Shown here: piece after piece, positions 12,326 to 24,702 of the stretch
Layout of the letters: the number at the start of each line of letters is the position of its first letter
Numbering within the stretch: the first letter of the stretch is position 1
From: Branchiostoma floridae
Lineage: Eukaryota; Chordata; Leptocardii; Amphioxiformes; Branchiostomatidae
Assembly: GCF_000003815.2 (NCBI RefSeq)
Contig: NC_049993.1
Coordinates: forward strand, 6,200,706 to 6,264,705
Direction of reading: 5' to 3'
Length of the DNA: 64,000 bases
Notes under the pieces: model-generated
Seen by the model: the letters and a program-made list of their open reading frames with translations, nothing else
Database searches by the model: none
What the model was told of the DNA's origin: nothing
Translations under genes and position numbers: made by a program

Positions 12326-13208
12326 CAGAAGAAAGGTAGGTTGAAATCAGCTGTGTTAAATCATGGAATCAGCAGCATATTTGATTTGAGATTGTCTCGA
12401 AAGCATGGGATGCCTGAAGTACAGTAGAAGCTATTTAATTGCACAGTCACCCCATTGCCAGCATATTTCGTGCAATAATCAGGGTGGTGCAATAATGCAA
12501 AATTGGCCAGCTGGCCGCACCGGTTTGGGATTCAGTGCAATAAATAGAAGTGCGGTGTAATCCGTTGTGCAATAAACTTGCTTCTACTGTTAAACTTAAA
12601 GTAAATATTTTGTGAAGTGTATTATTATTAATGTTTCTGTCAGTATCATTCCTCTGTGCCTGCACCTATGTAAAGTGTATTCAAATTATTCTATGGAAGC
12701 CTCTTTGATAACAGTAGAATCCAGCGCGATAACCCAAGTTATCACCCGGTCCGGAACACCTGATTTGAATGATCACGGTCAAGTTTGACTTATTTACGAA
12801 ATGAAATCTTTCATGAATCTAGTGTTCTGTTTGTTTAGGTGGCAGCTAGAATGTGTTGGCTGACTACCTCATCGAGTTGGAACAACTATGCAACACCAGC
12901 CATGCAGACAGCCAATCACAGCAAGCTTGATACCCAACCAACCAATCACAACAAGCCTGGCAATCAGCCAATCCAGGCCAGCCTAGTAGAAGGCCAACCA
13001 ATGACAGCAAGCCTCACAACAGCAAAGACATGCTGGAAAATGCAGGTTTCTATGAGAGAATGAATAACTTAAAGATGTTAAAGATTGAAATGGTTTTGCA
13101 TTCTATTAGATACTTGCATCGGTTTTACACCTATACACTGATTCACATGAATTGTAGGCTATTGTGTAAGATAATGAAATTAAAGTTAAAGACTGACCCC
13201 TTAATAAA
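12326..13208 (+). other. DOT1L: Probable DOT1L 3' UTR
   Basis: After the stop there is a good donor (AAAG/GTAGG at 12335/12336) and an acceptor (TTTGTTTAG ending 12838), so the UTR may be spliced. The following sequence contains several CCAATCA/CCAATGA-like motifs and a candidate AATAAA at 13203-13208. No coding potential is seen. The end point is a guess based on the first AATAAA. Confidence 0.4.
12422..12589. mobile_element. MITE with CAGTAGAAGC inverted ends
   Basis: Ends CAGTAGAAGC/GCTTCTACTG, TA at the left flank and TTA at the right. The interior has repeated TGCAATAA words. It lies in the DOT1L 3' UTR intron or UTR. Confidence 0.55.
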
Positions 13209-14173
13209 TTGTAAACATTCACACATCTACAAGATAACATCATAAATAGACTGTAAAGATGTACATGTATCAGCATTTCTTCACTGTAGGTTCTATGCTA
13301 GTATAGGTCAAGTCTAGTGGTCAGTATGTCAAAATGAAGTAACTGTCCGAGTATTTTCTGGCCGTTTTACCAACAGCTTTAATGGCGATCTGACGCTGGA
13401 TAGAGTATCTGTTACATGAATTTTATGTTGATCTGGAGTGACCAAATGTGACATATTTAAAGACTATCATGTTCAAGTAGTGTATGATAGAGTAGTCCTA
13501 GTTAATGTACTTTGTAACATGTACTACATTTTGTAGCTCTAGTAGTAGTGAGTTATATTATAATTCCAAAGAAACTGGTGATGTACAGTGTAGATGTTTT
13601 GTACAAAATGAGTCATAAACCTGTTTATGGGGGGCTTTGGATGACAAACTGGATGTACAATTGTTATTGTAAAGAAATTCAAGCCCACCCTTGTATTTTT
13701 AGTGTCACATTTCAGTCGTTAAAAGTGGTTTGTATCTTTCTTTTTCTTTTTTACAAGTGTTAAAAAGGGTCTTCCATCTATAGGATGTTTGTTTTTTGGT
13801 ATACTTCAATTGTAGGTACCGGTAGTCATTTTCTTGAACATGCAGAAAGAATTTATGATGACTTTATATGACATTTGTATTACTCCTGCCAAGCACATGA
13901 TGTGAACCTTATGACTGTGAGAGGTTGATAAAGAAGACTGTGATATTGATGATGTTGTGGTATGACAAGGTGCTCTGTTTTACACATTCAACATCACTAA
14001 TGAACTGCCAGTGAGGTGTTAACATGTAAGATCAATATATTAATCAATCTGTCAAATGTTTCATAAGTTGATAGAGATAATCTGTTGTGCTGGTCTTGCC
14101 AGGCCAGAAGAGGACTGTACAAGTTTATACAGACTTTGTCCTAGATGTGAGTTCAAGAACTGCAACTCTTTTA

Positions 14174-14677
14174 CAGTCAAAGTCAGGGCTCTAGCCAGCG
14201 TCCGTTTTTCCGTCAATTGACGGAAATTTGCCGCGTTTGACGGAAAAATTTTAAAGCCAATCCGTCAACCTTGACGGACAAAAATTTGATAAAAGCTCCT
14301 TGGTGGAAGCTACAGGCGGCTTGGGGACGCCGTCCACGGCCGTAAAAGCCACACACTGTTTGTTTTGCTATTGCTATGATTGTTGACAATGTGTGTCGGT
14401 GCCCTTTCGCATACGATAATCACACAAGGTCTCAGTTCAGTCTCTCTAACTCCTGGAATAGTGTTTTCGCGACAATGGGAATTGGCTGACGGAAAAAAAT
14501 TTCGAGCTGGCTAGAGCCCTGGTCAAAGTTGTCCAAGTAGACCAACAAATTTTTCACTATAGGCAGGATTCTTGATGCTTGCGACAGAGGGTAAAATTAT
14601 CTTAGAGACCATCACAAAGTGGTCACATTTTCCAGGTGGTCTATATGTAGGGGAGGTCACTTGTACAGGTTTGACTG
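14174..14677. mobile_element. TA-type MITE interrupted by a younger hAT MITE
   Basis: The left end CAGTCAAAGTTGTCCAAGT is split by the insertion at 14184-14521; the right end reads ACTTGTACAGGTTTGACTG. The family is the same as the intact element at 44567-44744, judged by the shared CAGTCAAAC/GTTTGACTG ends. Confidence 0.6.
14184..14521. mobile_element. hAT-type MITE with perfect 8-bp target duplication
   Basis: Inverted ends CAGGGCTCTAGCCAGC/GCTGGCTAGAGCCCTG. GTCAAAGT is duplicated on both sides (14176-14183, 14522-14529). Subterminal TTGACGGA/TCCGTCAA words repeat inside. No transposase. The same family occurs at 53436-53788 in the other orientation. Confidence 0.85.
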
Positions 14678-14969
14678 TGGTAAAGACTAATAAAAACAAT
14701 CACAAATCATCCAGCAGCTAGATCCTTCACCCTTGTAGTGTTATGTGACTGTGACTAAAAAAAACTGCCATTTTGTAAAACGTTTGTAGATTTGATAGAA
14801 AAAACAAAACAAACAAACATAGTTGTAATAGTGATCTTTGTATCAATATTCTGAGTTTGTGTCGCTGTAAGAGTAATGGCTACATTTTTCACCTTGAAAC
14901 TAGAGAAATTTTCATGTAAGTTGATATGTTGTGCTGAAGATGAAGATGATCACAGATCTAAGTTATCAT

Positions 14970-15710
14970 AGGTATTCCAACGCTACCGCGAAAACGTCCT
15001 GCCGCATGGCGATCGGTAAATTTCTTACCATCTTCCCACACTCGCGGCACAAAAAGTATTCACTCCTAGAGGCATATTTACCCATAAAAATAAAGCATAT
15101 AAGTTTCTCTTTCGTGTGATATGTTTGTTCGGTCTGTTAAATGTCCAAAACGCCAAAAATTTGCCGATGAAAACGGCGCGCCGTGCGCCCCTCGGCCGGG
15201 GTTGGAAAACACGGGCCCGAAACCTCCCCCCTCCCCCAGCTCGCTACGCTGCGTTCACGGCGCTTGCGCATCGCCGTCTTAGACCGCAGCAGAATGAAAG
15301 TAGTGTCATTGCAAAGAGCAGATTACGAGCTTTAAAATGATACCGGTGACAGTTGTCAACTTTTATTTTTTGCCGGTAAAAATTCCACTTGAAGTGATTG
15401 ATCGATGTTTAATTGTAAAAATCTCCGCAAAAATTTTATTCTTGCCGGTTGTCACCCCTGTCCAAATGACGACAAAAAAATAGGCTACGTTTTGATGTAA
15501 TCGGCATGTCTATTGCATGCACGCCGGCGGATCGCGAAGCTTGTTTTCCTGGCGAGGTCGGCCCGAGCGCGCCGTGTTTGGCCGGCCGCGCAATCCTGAC
15601 GCGCCGAAGTTCGGCCGCGCGCCTCTTACAAATAGAAGTTATGTGACTGAAGCGGCACAAAAAGATCCTTTTCGACGCTATAGAGCAGGAATTTCCAGGT
15701 AAAATACTTT
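14970..15710. other. CpG-rich block of unknown nature
   Basis: Two CpG-dense stretches (15165-15260 and 15520-15630, with words such as GGCGCGCCGTGCGCC and GGCCGGCCGCGC) stand out in AT-rich surroundings. The word GCGCGGCCGGCC recurs near 18260. There is no splice-supported open frame. It could be a CpG-island promoter or an element interior; I cannot tell. Confidence 0.3.
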
Positions 15711-15964
15711 GATGAATTTTTAGTGTCTGCAAATTGTAGGTTTGTTTTGGGATGGGGTACTTTTGTGTCCTCAAGGAAGAAAATGTTTTCTTTGTTTTTG
15801 TTTGTTTTCACCATTTTTTTTGTCTATAGACAATGCTAGCAATGCAAAATCATGTCTTTATCCATGTTTTTAAGTCATGAGACAATGTAAAACATTACAG
15901 TTTTAGATTTGTTAATCATTCTATTTCTTTCTTTCTTGTTATGTGAAATTGGCCTTGTGAATCA

Positions 15965-16590
15965 TAAATTTTCTTGCCTTGTTCCAAGTTCAAAATACCA
16001 TGGTGTATTTTTTTTTACTTGTTGAACTTGAGGCAACCGTGGCCCCCGGTTAGGGGTCAGCCGGGGAACCTATGCCCAAATTTTTCAAAATAAATAATTT
16101 ATGGTATTTTCAATATCGTTAGTATTTGTGTGAATCATTTCTTGCCTTGTTCCAAGTCCAAAATACCACAGAGTATTTTTTTACTTGTTGAACTTGAGGC
16201 AACCGTGGCCCCCGGTTAGGGGTCAGCCGGGGAACCTATGCCCAATTTTTTAAAAATCAAAATAAATAACGACATTTTCAATATGATTATTTGTGTGAAT
16301 CATTTCTTGCCTTGTTCCAAGTCCAAAATACCATGGTGTATTTTTTTTACTTGTTGAACTTGAGGCAACCGTGGCCCCCGGTTAGGGGTCAGCCGGGGAA
16401 CCTATGCCCAATTTTTTTTCAAAATAAGAAATCAATGGTATTTTCAATGTCATTGTTATTATTCGTCAAATCATTTCTTGCCTCGTTCCGAGTCCAAAAT
16501 ACCAAGTGTATTTTTTCACTTGTGTGGCCACCTGTTCTAAGGTCAGCCGGGGAAGCTATGCCCAATTAAAAAAGATACTTATGGCATTTT
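15965..16590 (+). repeat. Tandem repeat, about 165-bp unit, four copies
   Basis: Units begin near 15975, 16141, 16303 and 16470 with CTTGCCTTGTTCCAAGT and contain CAACCGTGGCCCCCGGTTAG and GTCAGCCGGGGAACCTATG. The first three are close to identical, the fourth is shortened and diverged. It sits in the intergenic region downstream of DOT1L. Confidence 0.9.
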
Positions 16591-16599
16591 CATTTTCAT

Positions 16600-19320
16600 T
16601 GTGAAGTAAGTTTGTTACAACCAGATTGTTCAGGCTAGTGCTCTTTGTGCCATGTGGCATTTTGTTTGACTTTGCACGTCTGGATTATTTTGTTAAGTAA
16701 AGATCATAAATCTGCAGTACTTACCTGCAATATTATATTCTTGTCTCTACAGTTTGGTAATGGCGACCTCCAAGACAAGCCCACTTGGTACCCAGGTTCA
16801 GTCGTAGAAGATGGTGTAGAAGCAAATTGACACTTACTGACTTACCTTCTTCCATCCGGTTTTGGGAATTTATCTAATCTTAATCTATTTTAACTTCAAA
16901 TCTTCTTGATGTACATTGTATTATATAGAATTCAGTTACATGCATGTGTCAGTCTGATTCTTTCTTTATAACCACTTTATTACGTCATACAAAAGAACTG
17001 TAACTACAAATCACCGTAGTAACGGTGTGGTACTTGGGTAGGACGTCTTCGCCGCAGAAAGATGACCATCATCATTCATCACCATGGTAGACACAATAAT
17101 AAAACTAAAAGTTTAATTGTTTATTAGGAGGAATATTCTATCTAATCCGGGATGTGGCTGATAAAAGACCAGCAGAGAAAAAACTTGAAGAATGTAATGT
17201 TAGGTTGTAGTACCAATAAGTAGAGCGAGATACGCATGTATTGGATGGTGTAGGACAAATGTAAAGTTAACTAGTTGTGCTGCCAATTTAACTAAATAAA
17301 AGTGTTAAGTTTGTTAAGAAGGCACAGAACAGTTAGTGCCACAGAAAATGATAAGTAGGCCTGTTTTTTTGTGCAAAACTTTGTGTACTTTCTATGATAC
17401 CGGTGATAATTACTGATTGTAAGAATTATCGGGAAGTAACACATCCAAATTCCAAGAAATCTATGTACATTTACAGAAAATAGCCTGTACGTGACCTTGA
17501 AAAATGTTTACCTTGTCATGATAAGTTCAGTGTTTACATTGTCTATCTATCATTATTTTATCTCTTCTTCTTATAGTACTAACATCTGTCATGTATTGTG
17601 CAATTGTGAACTTATGCTAATGATGCAGTGTAACATTGTGCCTCATCAAATAATGCGAGATGTTCATGCAATCTTACCTTTGACCTTGACCAAGTTGACC
17701 TTCTTATTAAAGAAGTTACCATTGTTGACATTCTGTGGATGTGACATTCTTTGGTAATAGGAAATAACATAATGCTGTACATTGTAAAAGTATATTAAGT
17801 ATGGTACTCGGTCTAGTACAGTGCACCGTATAGTATACTCACCCGCAAAATACCATAGAACGCAATCAAAAATGTGTGTATATATACCCAAATTTACTCA
17901 TTTTCTTATGAAGTACAGATAACATGACTGTTATTGTGTGAAAGAACACCACTGGGTGCTGTTTTATGTGAAATATTGGAAGATATGGTCAATCCTGTCA
18001 AGAGATACAAGTGTGTAAACTTTGGAGGAATTTTCCTTCCCCAGGGGTCAAAGGTCACGCTGCCACCTGAGTAATTTGTTGCAAAATGCATACTTTGACC
18101 CTGTGTAAAAACATAATAAAAAGATATTAATGTCTGGAATCCTGTAGAATATTTCTATGTAGTGCATATTACAAGTAAATAAGATAAAATAAGCTTTTCA
18201 GCCTTCACTTACCTTTTTATCACCCCTTAAAAAAGCTATTTTTTTAATTTTTGTAATTTATCGCGCGGCCGGCCATTCCGGAGGGCAGATTTTGGAAACT
18301 TCAAGGAGCCATATCTCAGCAACCGCTTAAGATATTTGCTTCATTTAAAAAGCATTTTAATTCTCTTTATTAGCTCTTTCAGAAACAGTAAAAACTAATA
18401 TTGTATAATACTTTTGAAATTTTGGTTGGAATACCTAGTTATCATGTTGTCTTTTGCAAAGTGTTTTGCTACAGAGGTCACACGAATTGAAACATAAGAA
18501 AACATTATCGTGTAGAGGTAGCAGAACTTTTGAATTTCTAGAAAATTGACTGATACAACTTGCTTTCACGTACCTTTTTGCAGTTCAATATTTGTCTAGA
18601 TTAAGGAGCTTTTTTTACCATTTTGCTCAAAATTGACAGAATATTATTGATGTATACATTATATGTCTATCAGGTGAACAAGGGCATTTTATGTCCATAT
18701 GGACTAAGGTTACCATGTATACGCCATGCATAACATGAGGTAAAGGATTTTTGATAGAAAAAACTCATTTTAGGGCTTTAAGACTCATTTCATCCTTGTG
18801 TAATTGTTATTTCACATCTAGTATTTGATCGTGGCTGAAAAGCTGTTCCCAATTTCTACTGTGGTATTCCTGTTATTTGTAAGTTACATCAAAGAGCTTT
18901 TATGATAAAAGCTCCTTGGTTACATGAAAGGTTAATCATGGGTTTAACAATGACTTAGAACTTGGAAAGACCTCGGGAATTTGGAACATCTACCCAACTT
19001 AAAACTCTCTATTATAAAAGTATCACAGAAAGTAATATACCATAGTATGAAGAGATGCAAGAAATATGCAACTCTTGACTTTAACTTTGAAATCTGATGT
19101 TTCACTTTCCCAAGGTCCTTACAAATTAAAGTTGAGAAGTTCTAGCATGTGAGGACCACAGTGGTGGTGTTGTCAACAGTGTAAACCTGGCAGCTTTTAC
19201 ATTTTGTACCATGTGTTTGTACCAACAAGAGACTCATTACACAGAGTTTTTTTTTTACTAGATGACATGTGCCATAGTTACCTGATCTCCAAGCAGATGT
19301 ATGTCCTCAGCTTGTTCCAA
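16600..19320. other. Intergenic, no gene seen
   Basis: AT-rich sequence with no splice-supported open frame. It holds a small GATAAAAGCTCCTTGG motif near 18904 that is shared with the hAT MITEs. Confidence 0.5.
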
Positions 19321-19339
19321 CATAGTTGAGAAGTTTGAG

Positions 19340-19536
19340 CTTTGTTCCAACACAAGGAAGACACTCCACGAATTTTCAGTCGAACTCGTCGACCTTCATC
19401 AGATGACTGATTCACTGGGCTGACATTCAGGAAATAGGAAGTGACGTCAGGAGTGAATCAAACGTCGCTGGAAGATTGCATGTTGGCGAGATTGACTGAA
19501 AATTTATGGTAAGGGTCTTCCTTGTGTTGGAACAAA
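19340..19536. mobile_element. MITE with TTTGTTCCAACACAAGGAAG ends
   Basis: About 23-nt inverted ends around an interior that includes CATCAGATGACTGATTCACTG and GTGACGTCAGGAG. A larger relative with the same interior words is at 35616-36146 in a KAT14 intron. Confidence 0.6.
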
Positions 19537-20649
19537 ATGTATGGATTTTACCAACACAGATGAGTCTTCATTAGAATTGTTACAACATGTCTTTAAAGTA
19601 ATCCAGGTGTGTAAAAACAAGCTGTAGCTATACATTGCTTGGAAAGTTATCTTTAGCAATATGCTGGGTACATCAAAGTGAACTGTGGCTGATTTGTTAC
19701 TGGTGAACCAAAAGTGATGACCATTTTGATTGGTTGCTGATATGAACTTACAGTGTTAGCTCTGATTGGTCAGAATTTATATGTAGCAGGACCAATGAGG
19801 TTACTTTATTTGATTTTGAATATGGCTGCTTAGTATTTGGTTTATCTGTGATAGTGTAAATTGTTCTAATTATGTATATAGATATATATCTAATAGGCAA
19901 TTTGGGGTATCAAAAGCCACCACCCTTTCTCAGTCCAAACGTGGGACTGAATATCAGGGCTATAGACTGGATCTGGTGCTTATTTTCCAGTCGTGTACAC
20001 ATCTGGACACTTTTTCTTCTGAATGTATGATTAATTGTTATTAATTCAACCCTTCAATGTGCATAATTGTGATAATGTTGATTATTTATGATTCATGGAG
20101 GTGAGAAATTCTTTGTAAAAGCAAGTCCTTGGTAAAAGTGCTTGGGTGCTAGTCGGTATTAAGACTTTGATATGGTGAATTTACCAATGTTGTTCTTACT
20201 GGTATGTTCCAAGTAAGGCCTGGGTATAATTATTAAGAAGGCCTGTATCAGTCTGTACATGTAGGTGGAGACTTACCCGTTCATGAAGTGATGACGTCAT
20301 TGACCTTGACTGTGTGAAGTGTTTGGTGTAGAAATAAAATGCATCACGGGAAGAATGGATTGCTGTTGGCTGTTCTGCTTTTTTGTCCGTGTTGTATCAA
20401 TTTCAGAATAAAGCAACACATTCGTGACATTGTATATACATGTACTAGTAACTCTGCACCTTCCAAATAATGCTATATACTGCGGGAGATGTATAGAGAA
20501 TAGAAAATGATTTGTTTATGAAACGTCGCAGCCTATACGTGGCATACACCTGTATTTTAATCATTCACGATTTTAATCAATACGGGTCAAAAGCGTCCCC
20601 TAACAATCCGTTGCAGTACTGAAGCATTACGGTCACGATCAAGGCTGCA

Positions 20650-21380
20650 CCGCTCCACGGTTCAAAAGAGACACCCTACGGCTGACTGAGGTACTGCAAG
20701 TAGTGCTCTTTGCAAATGTTCATTTACACCGGGTCCCGTATTAGTGTACTGAATGACGCCCACGGACAATTACTCATTCCATAACGTAGGACCTCCTTGA
20801 CAATCTGAAAACACTCTTTTACGTGCCAAGAAGGGAGTTGTAAATAACAACCGTTGGTTGTTTGATCGACAACCGGTAATATTGTGCTGCATGACTAGAG
20901 TGGATAATCGGGGCATAGTATTGATCTTTTTCAAACGACCTGGGGCAAGTAGGGTCAAAGTTGAACCTTTGTACGTCCTGATTACATTGTTATGACCACA
21001 CGGCACAGTATAACCGATCTAAAACTCAATGAATTGTTCTGTAATCGATAACTACTTTCGCAGCCCCTACAGAAGAGCTTTGTATGGTGTATATAGTTAG
21101 TGCGTCACCTGAACTACTTTTTGAATAAAACCAAGTAGCTTTCCTTTCTCAAAACCGTGTAAATAACGTGTTTCTGTTAGCAAGGAGGTTAATACCTCCT
21201 TGGTCGTAGGGTGTCTATCTAAAACCATAAAAATGAATTGGCTGGGATAAAAGTTTTGCTAGGATCTACAGTCGCAGTACACCAGTCAGCCGTAAGGTGT
21301 CTCTATTTTAAACCTCTCTAGCTGCAGTACTTCAGTTAGCCGTGGGGCGTCTCTATTGTTGAACCGTGTTGACTGTTCCT
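20650..21380. repeat. Cluster of inverted and direct copies of a 45-bp motif
   Basis: The motif CAGTACTTCAGTCAGCCGTA plus GGGTGTCTCT and a GGTTC-type tail occurs once on the minus strand (about 20655-20700) and twice or more on the plus strand (about 21270-21315 and 21324-21372, with a partial at 21190-21225 next to the palindrome AAGGAGGTTAATACCTCCTT). This probably marks a decayed terminal-repeat element. Confidence 0.5.
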
Positions 21381-22032
21381 TTCTTTGTATGAGCATGTAA
21401 AATAGAAAGGGCATTATATCCTTGGTAACGTTATATGGTAAGGTCACACTGACTCGAATTTGCTGACATCCTCTGTTCACCCCAAAATCTATGCGAGCGC
21501 AATTGTCATAAAAACAAAGGTATCTATGATCAGAAGGCCGAATTCAAGTGGATAAATTATGATTATACCTTGTACTTTCTTTTTATCAGATTCAGATGAC
21601 AGTTTCCTCACATAACATTATCGTTATTGGCCATTTTGCTTCAAAATCAGTCTATTGGTATTGGCCTGTATTCGTGTATACAACCGACACTTGTTGGAAA
21701 TGTGAATATGATACAGGTGCTACTCTATTGCATAAAAAAAAACTTTTGTTGTGTCGCCTTCATTACGTGATCCTGTTTTGGCAATACTAGTTCAGAACTG
21801 TTCTTCTTTTATTATAGTGTGTTTTCAAATCATATGTTAGACCTTTGCAAATTTAGTTATGCACAGAAGTCCACTCCAGTCTTAATGGATGACAAATTTC
21901 AGACAACACCCATATACATTGCCCATTCTCGTACGAACCAGGCGGGGTTCTATGACGCGGGTTCCTCTCTGCATATAGAAGAATGGACGCCAACCCTAAA
22001 CTTGTGCGAAGTTAAAGATCACGATGGTCACA

Positions 22033-22368
22033 AAAATGCTTTCAGCCTGTGCAAAGTCTTGCTCTTTCAGTTCCAGCCCCAAACGGCTCCCCCGGCGTTC
22101 ACTAGTAACTCATACATCTTGTAACATTTTGAAAGGTAAATTGGATCCATATACACACAGAGAAAAAGACCATCGTATTTATTCAACGTCTTGCTGTTAA
22201 ACAAACTAACTTATGCGCAAAGTATTGCTCTTTCAGCCCAAATGGCTCCCCTGGCGCCCACAAGTAACGCATACACCTTGCAGCATTTTGAAAGGGAAAA
22301 TTTGATTCGTTTACAGACAGACAACAAACAGAGAAAACGACCATCGTATTCATTCAACGTCTTCCTAT
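22033..22368 (+). repeat. Tandem duplication of about 165 bp
   Basis: Copy 1 (22033-22197) and copy 2 (22203-22368) share GCAAAGT, TTGCTCTTTCAG, ACATTTTGAAAGG-like and GACCATCGTATT words at about 75-80 percent similarity by eye. Short open frames run through but show no coding signature. Confidence 0.6.
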
Positions 22369-22399
22369 TTAATAGATATACATGAAATTTGGATGTGGT

Positions 22400-23850
22400 A
22401 CCCCTTCAGAACTTGATGATTTTAAGGCATGTTCACCCGACCACATCTATTGGTAAATTCTAAGGCAAATGTGACATTTGTGACAATGTATCTTGTGGTT
22501 TTGTTTGTGAAACATTCTAGATATTGTCATTCTTGATTTCAAAACGTCACATTGTACGAAACGAAGTCAAATAAGCTTCAAAAATACAAACCCCCTTGGG
22601 AGCCTTTCGTGATTTCCCCATTCCCGAAAAGACGCAAATTTGGCAATTTGACGGTCGTCTTAGACACGTTTCTGACCGCGGCCGGGAGCGGTACTGCAGA
22701 TTGGGCTCTAATAGGGTATGTAGTCCCGTTTTTTTAACAACAAAAAGATACAACAGATTAGGCTTATGACGAGTGAAATCTTCCCGAAATAGGTCCTGAT
22801 ATCTTGGAATACATCTAGAATGACTTTTAAGACGCTAGTTGGCATAGAAAGGATCGTTTTTAGGCACAGCGCGAGTAGCTCATGAAACTCCAAGTCCGCC
22901 CGTCGAAGCGCCACCTACATTCATGTATGCATCATGTATTTACGTAATGAGCAGGTTAAGAATATATATGAACTTCGTCCGTTTTCCTTGAACAACTTTT
23001 TCCTTATACCCAACATTTCATCTGCTTAAATAGGGTGAGGGGACTGTCAGGACATCCCGGTCGTCACCCAAAAACATAGACCCTTACATCTGTTTGGAAA
23101 CGTTTCCGATTTCCCATGACTGTCACATTACCTTGGCCTTTTTCGTCTTTATAGAACTTATTCCTCTATTCCATTCTATTCTATTCCTCTATTCTATGCT
23201 TGTCTTGATAGTAATGGCATATCTTTGTACATGCTAAGTTTAACAACTTAGATTTAGCCACCGTAATTGGCAAATTACTATTTTTTCAGGCGCGAAAGAG
23301 GGTGTGAATGCCCTTTGCGTTAAGAGCTAAAATTCACGGTTAATCGTAACCAACCCGCTCTAATTCAACGTTAAGCGTTATCAGTATATTGTTTGTAACA
23401 CGTTATTGGGTGTTTTAATTCTACGTAACACGTTGTTATCCTGAATTCATCGTGAGAAATTCTTCGTGACGAGTTGACCTGAATAGGCAACGTAAGGTGA
23501 CGAATACACTGGGTTCAAAAGGACGTTATTGTCACTGGCTCCAAGCCTCATAAATCAACAGTTTTGAAGCAAAAGTTGCGCCGCCAAATGTAGGAGATTG
23601 AGTCCTACAGAATGCGTTTGGAAGCTTCAAAATTTACCGTTATGCGTTGTTGGTCTTCCTGAATTCATTAACCGTTACCCATACTCCTAAATTTACTGTT
23701 AAGCGTTGCCGGCATCTCTCCATGCAGACCCTCACTAAAAGTATCTTGCAAAGCTAATCTTCCCACCATTTCTATTTGTGACAAACTGGTTCAAAATTCA
23801 AACACAAAACAGACAACAGCAGACTAGCTCAGTTTCTGTATTCGTTAAGT
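22400..23850. other. Intergenic between DOT1L and KAT14, no gene seen
   Basis: No splice-supported frame. The stretch 23300-23720 repeats words of the type GTTAAGCGTT and CCTGAATTCAT, suggesting an old repeat, but no clear ends are visible. Confidence 0.4.
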
Positions 23851-23853
23851 TTT

Positions 23854-24702
23854 TTTATTCAACTTCCACATGTGTGTTACTGAATCTGTATAATTATGTC
23901 AACATTCAAACAAAAAGACAAAAAAACAAAGGATTCACCAACTTTATACATAATATAATATGTATCTGTAACAGATAGCTGATTCTTTACTTTTATCTAG
24001 AGTCAGATGATGACAGTCATGAAAACATCATCATCATGATAACTGGTAAACATAAGTTTAAAAATAAATGGTTTCTCTTTCTTCCTTTCTTTCTGTCTCT
24101 TCAAAACATAGACAGTCTTTGTTCTTAATACATGCCTGCATGGAGGCTATATGAGCAGGTAACCTCCTTAATGCTAGTACCCGCTAGGCATTTTATAGTC
24201 AGTTGGAAAGGAGATGACTAGAGATGCAATTACTGTTGGGCATACCATTGACATACATATATCAACTGTGCAACCAAACTATTCAACCAGTCCTGAATCG
24301 GTAATCTCAATTGGATGATATTAATTACAAAGAAGTGAAAAGACAGTGAACTCAAGATTTCTGCACCTATTCTAGCTCAAATGTCTTACTTGTTTCTGAC
24401 AAGTACTTAGCTGTGTAGGACAAACATGTCAAAAAAGGTACATGTATTTCCAACCTATCAATCTTCAAACTACTTTCTGATTGAATCATAAAACATACAT
24501 AAGAACAAAAGACCAGACTTCCAGAGGAGCACCAAATGTTATTTTCTGTTCCCTGAATGTGAACTGTTGCTGACAGTGGCAGAATGTGTCCCTTATTCTA
24601 TGAAAGCCAGTCTTTTGGTTCCATCTTCTCAACGTAAGGAAGAACTTGTGCCTAAACTCCATGCTTAAGACACTTTAAAGACACCCCAAAGCTCCTCCCG
24701 GT
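23854..24702 (-). other. KAT14: Probable KAT14 3' UTR
   Basis: Downstream of the TGA at 24705-24703 the minus strand has no further open frame. The first AATAAA I find on that strand is at 23859-23854 (TTTATT on +). The interval is AT-rich and holds a short ATC-rich run near 24025. The UTR end is inferred from this hexamer only. Confidence 0.3.

Noticed and set aside
21819-22385. Coding gene in open frames of 101 and 64 codons
   Set aside because: They fall in a diverged tandem duplication; no recognisable domain and no splice-supported neighbours.
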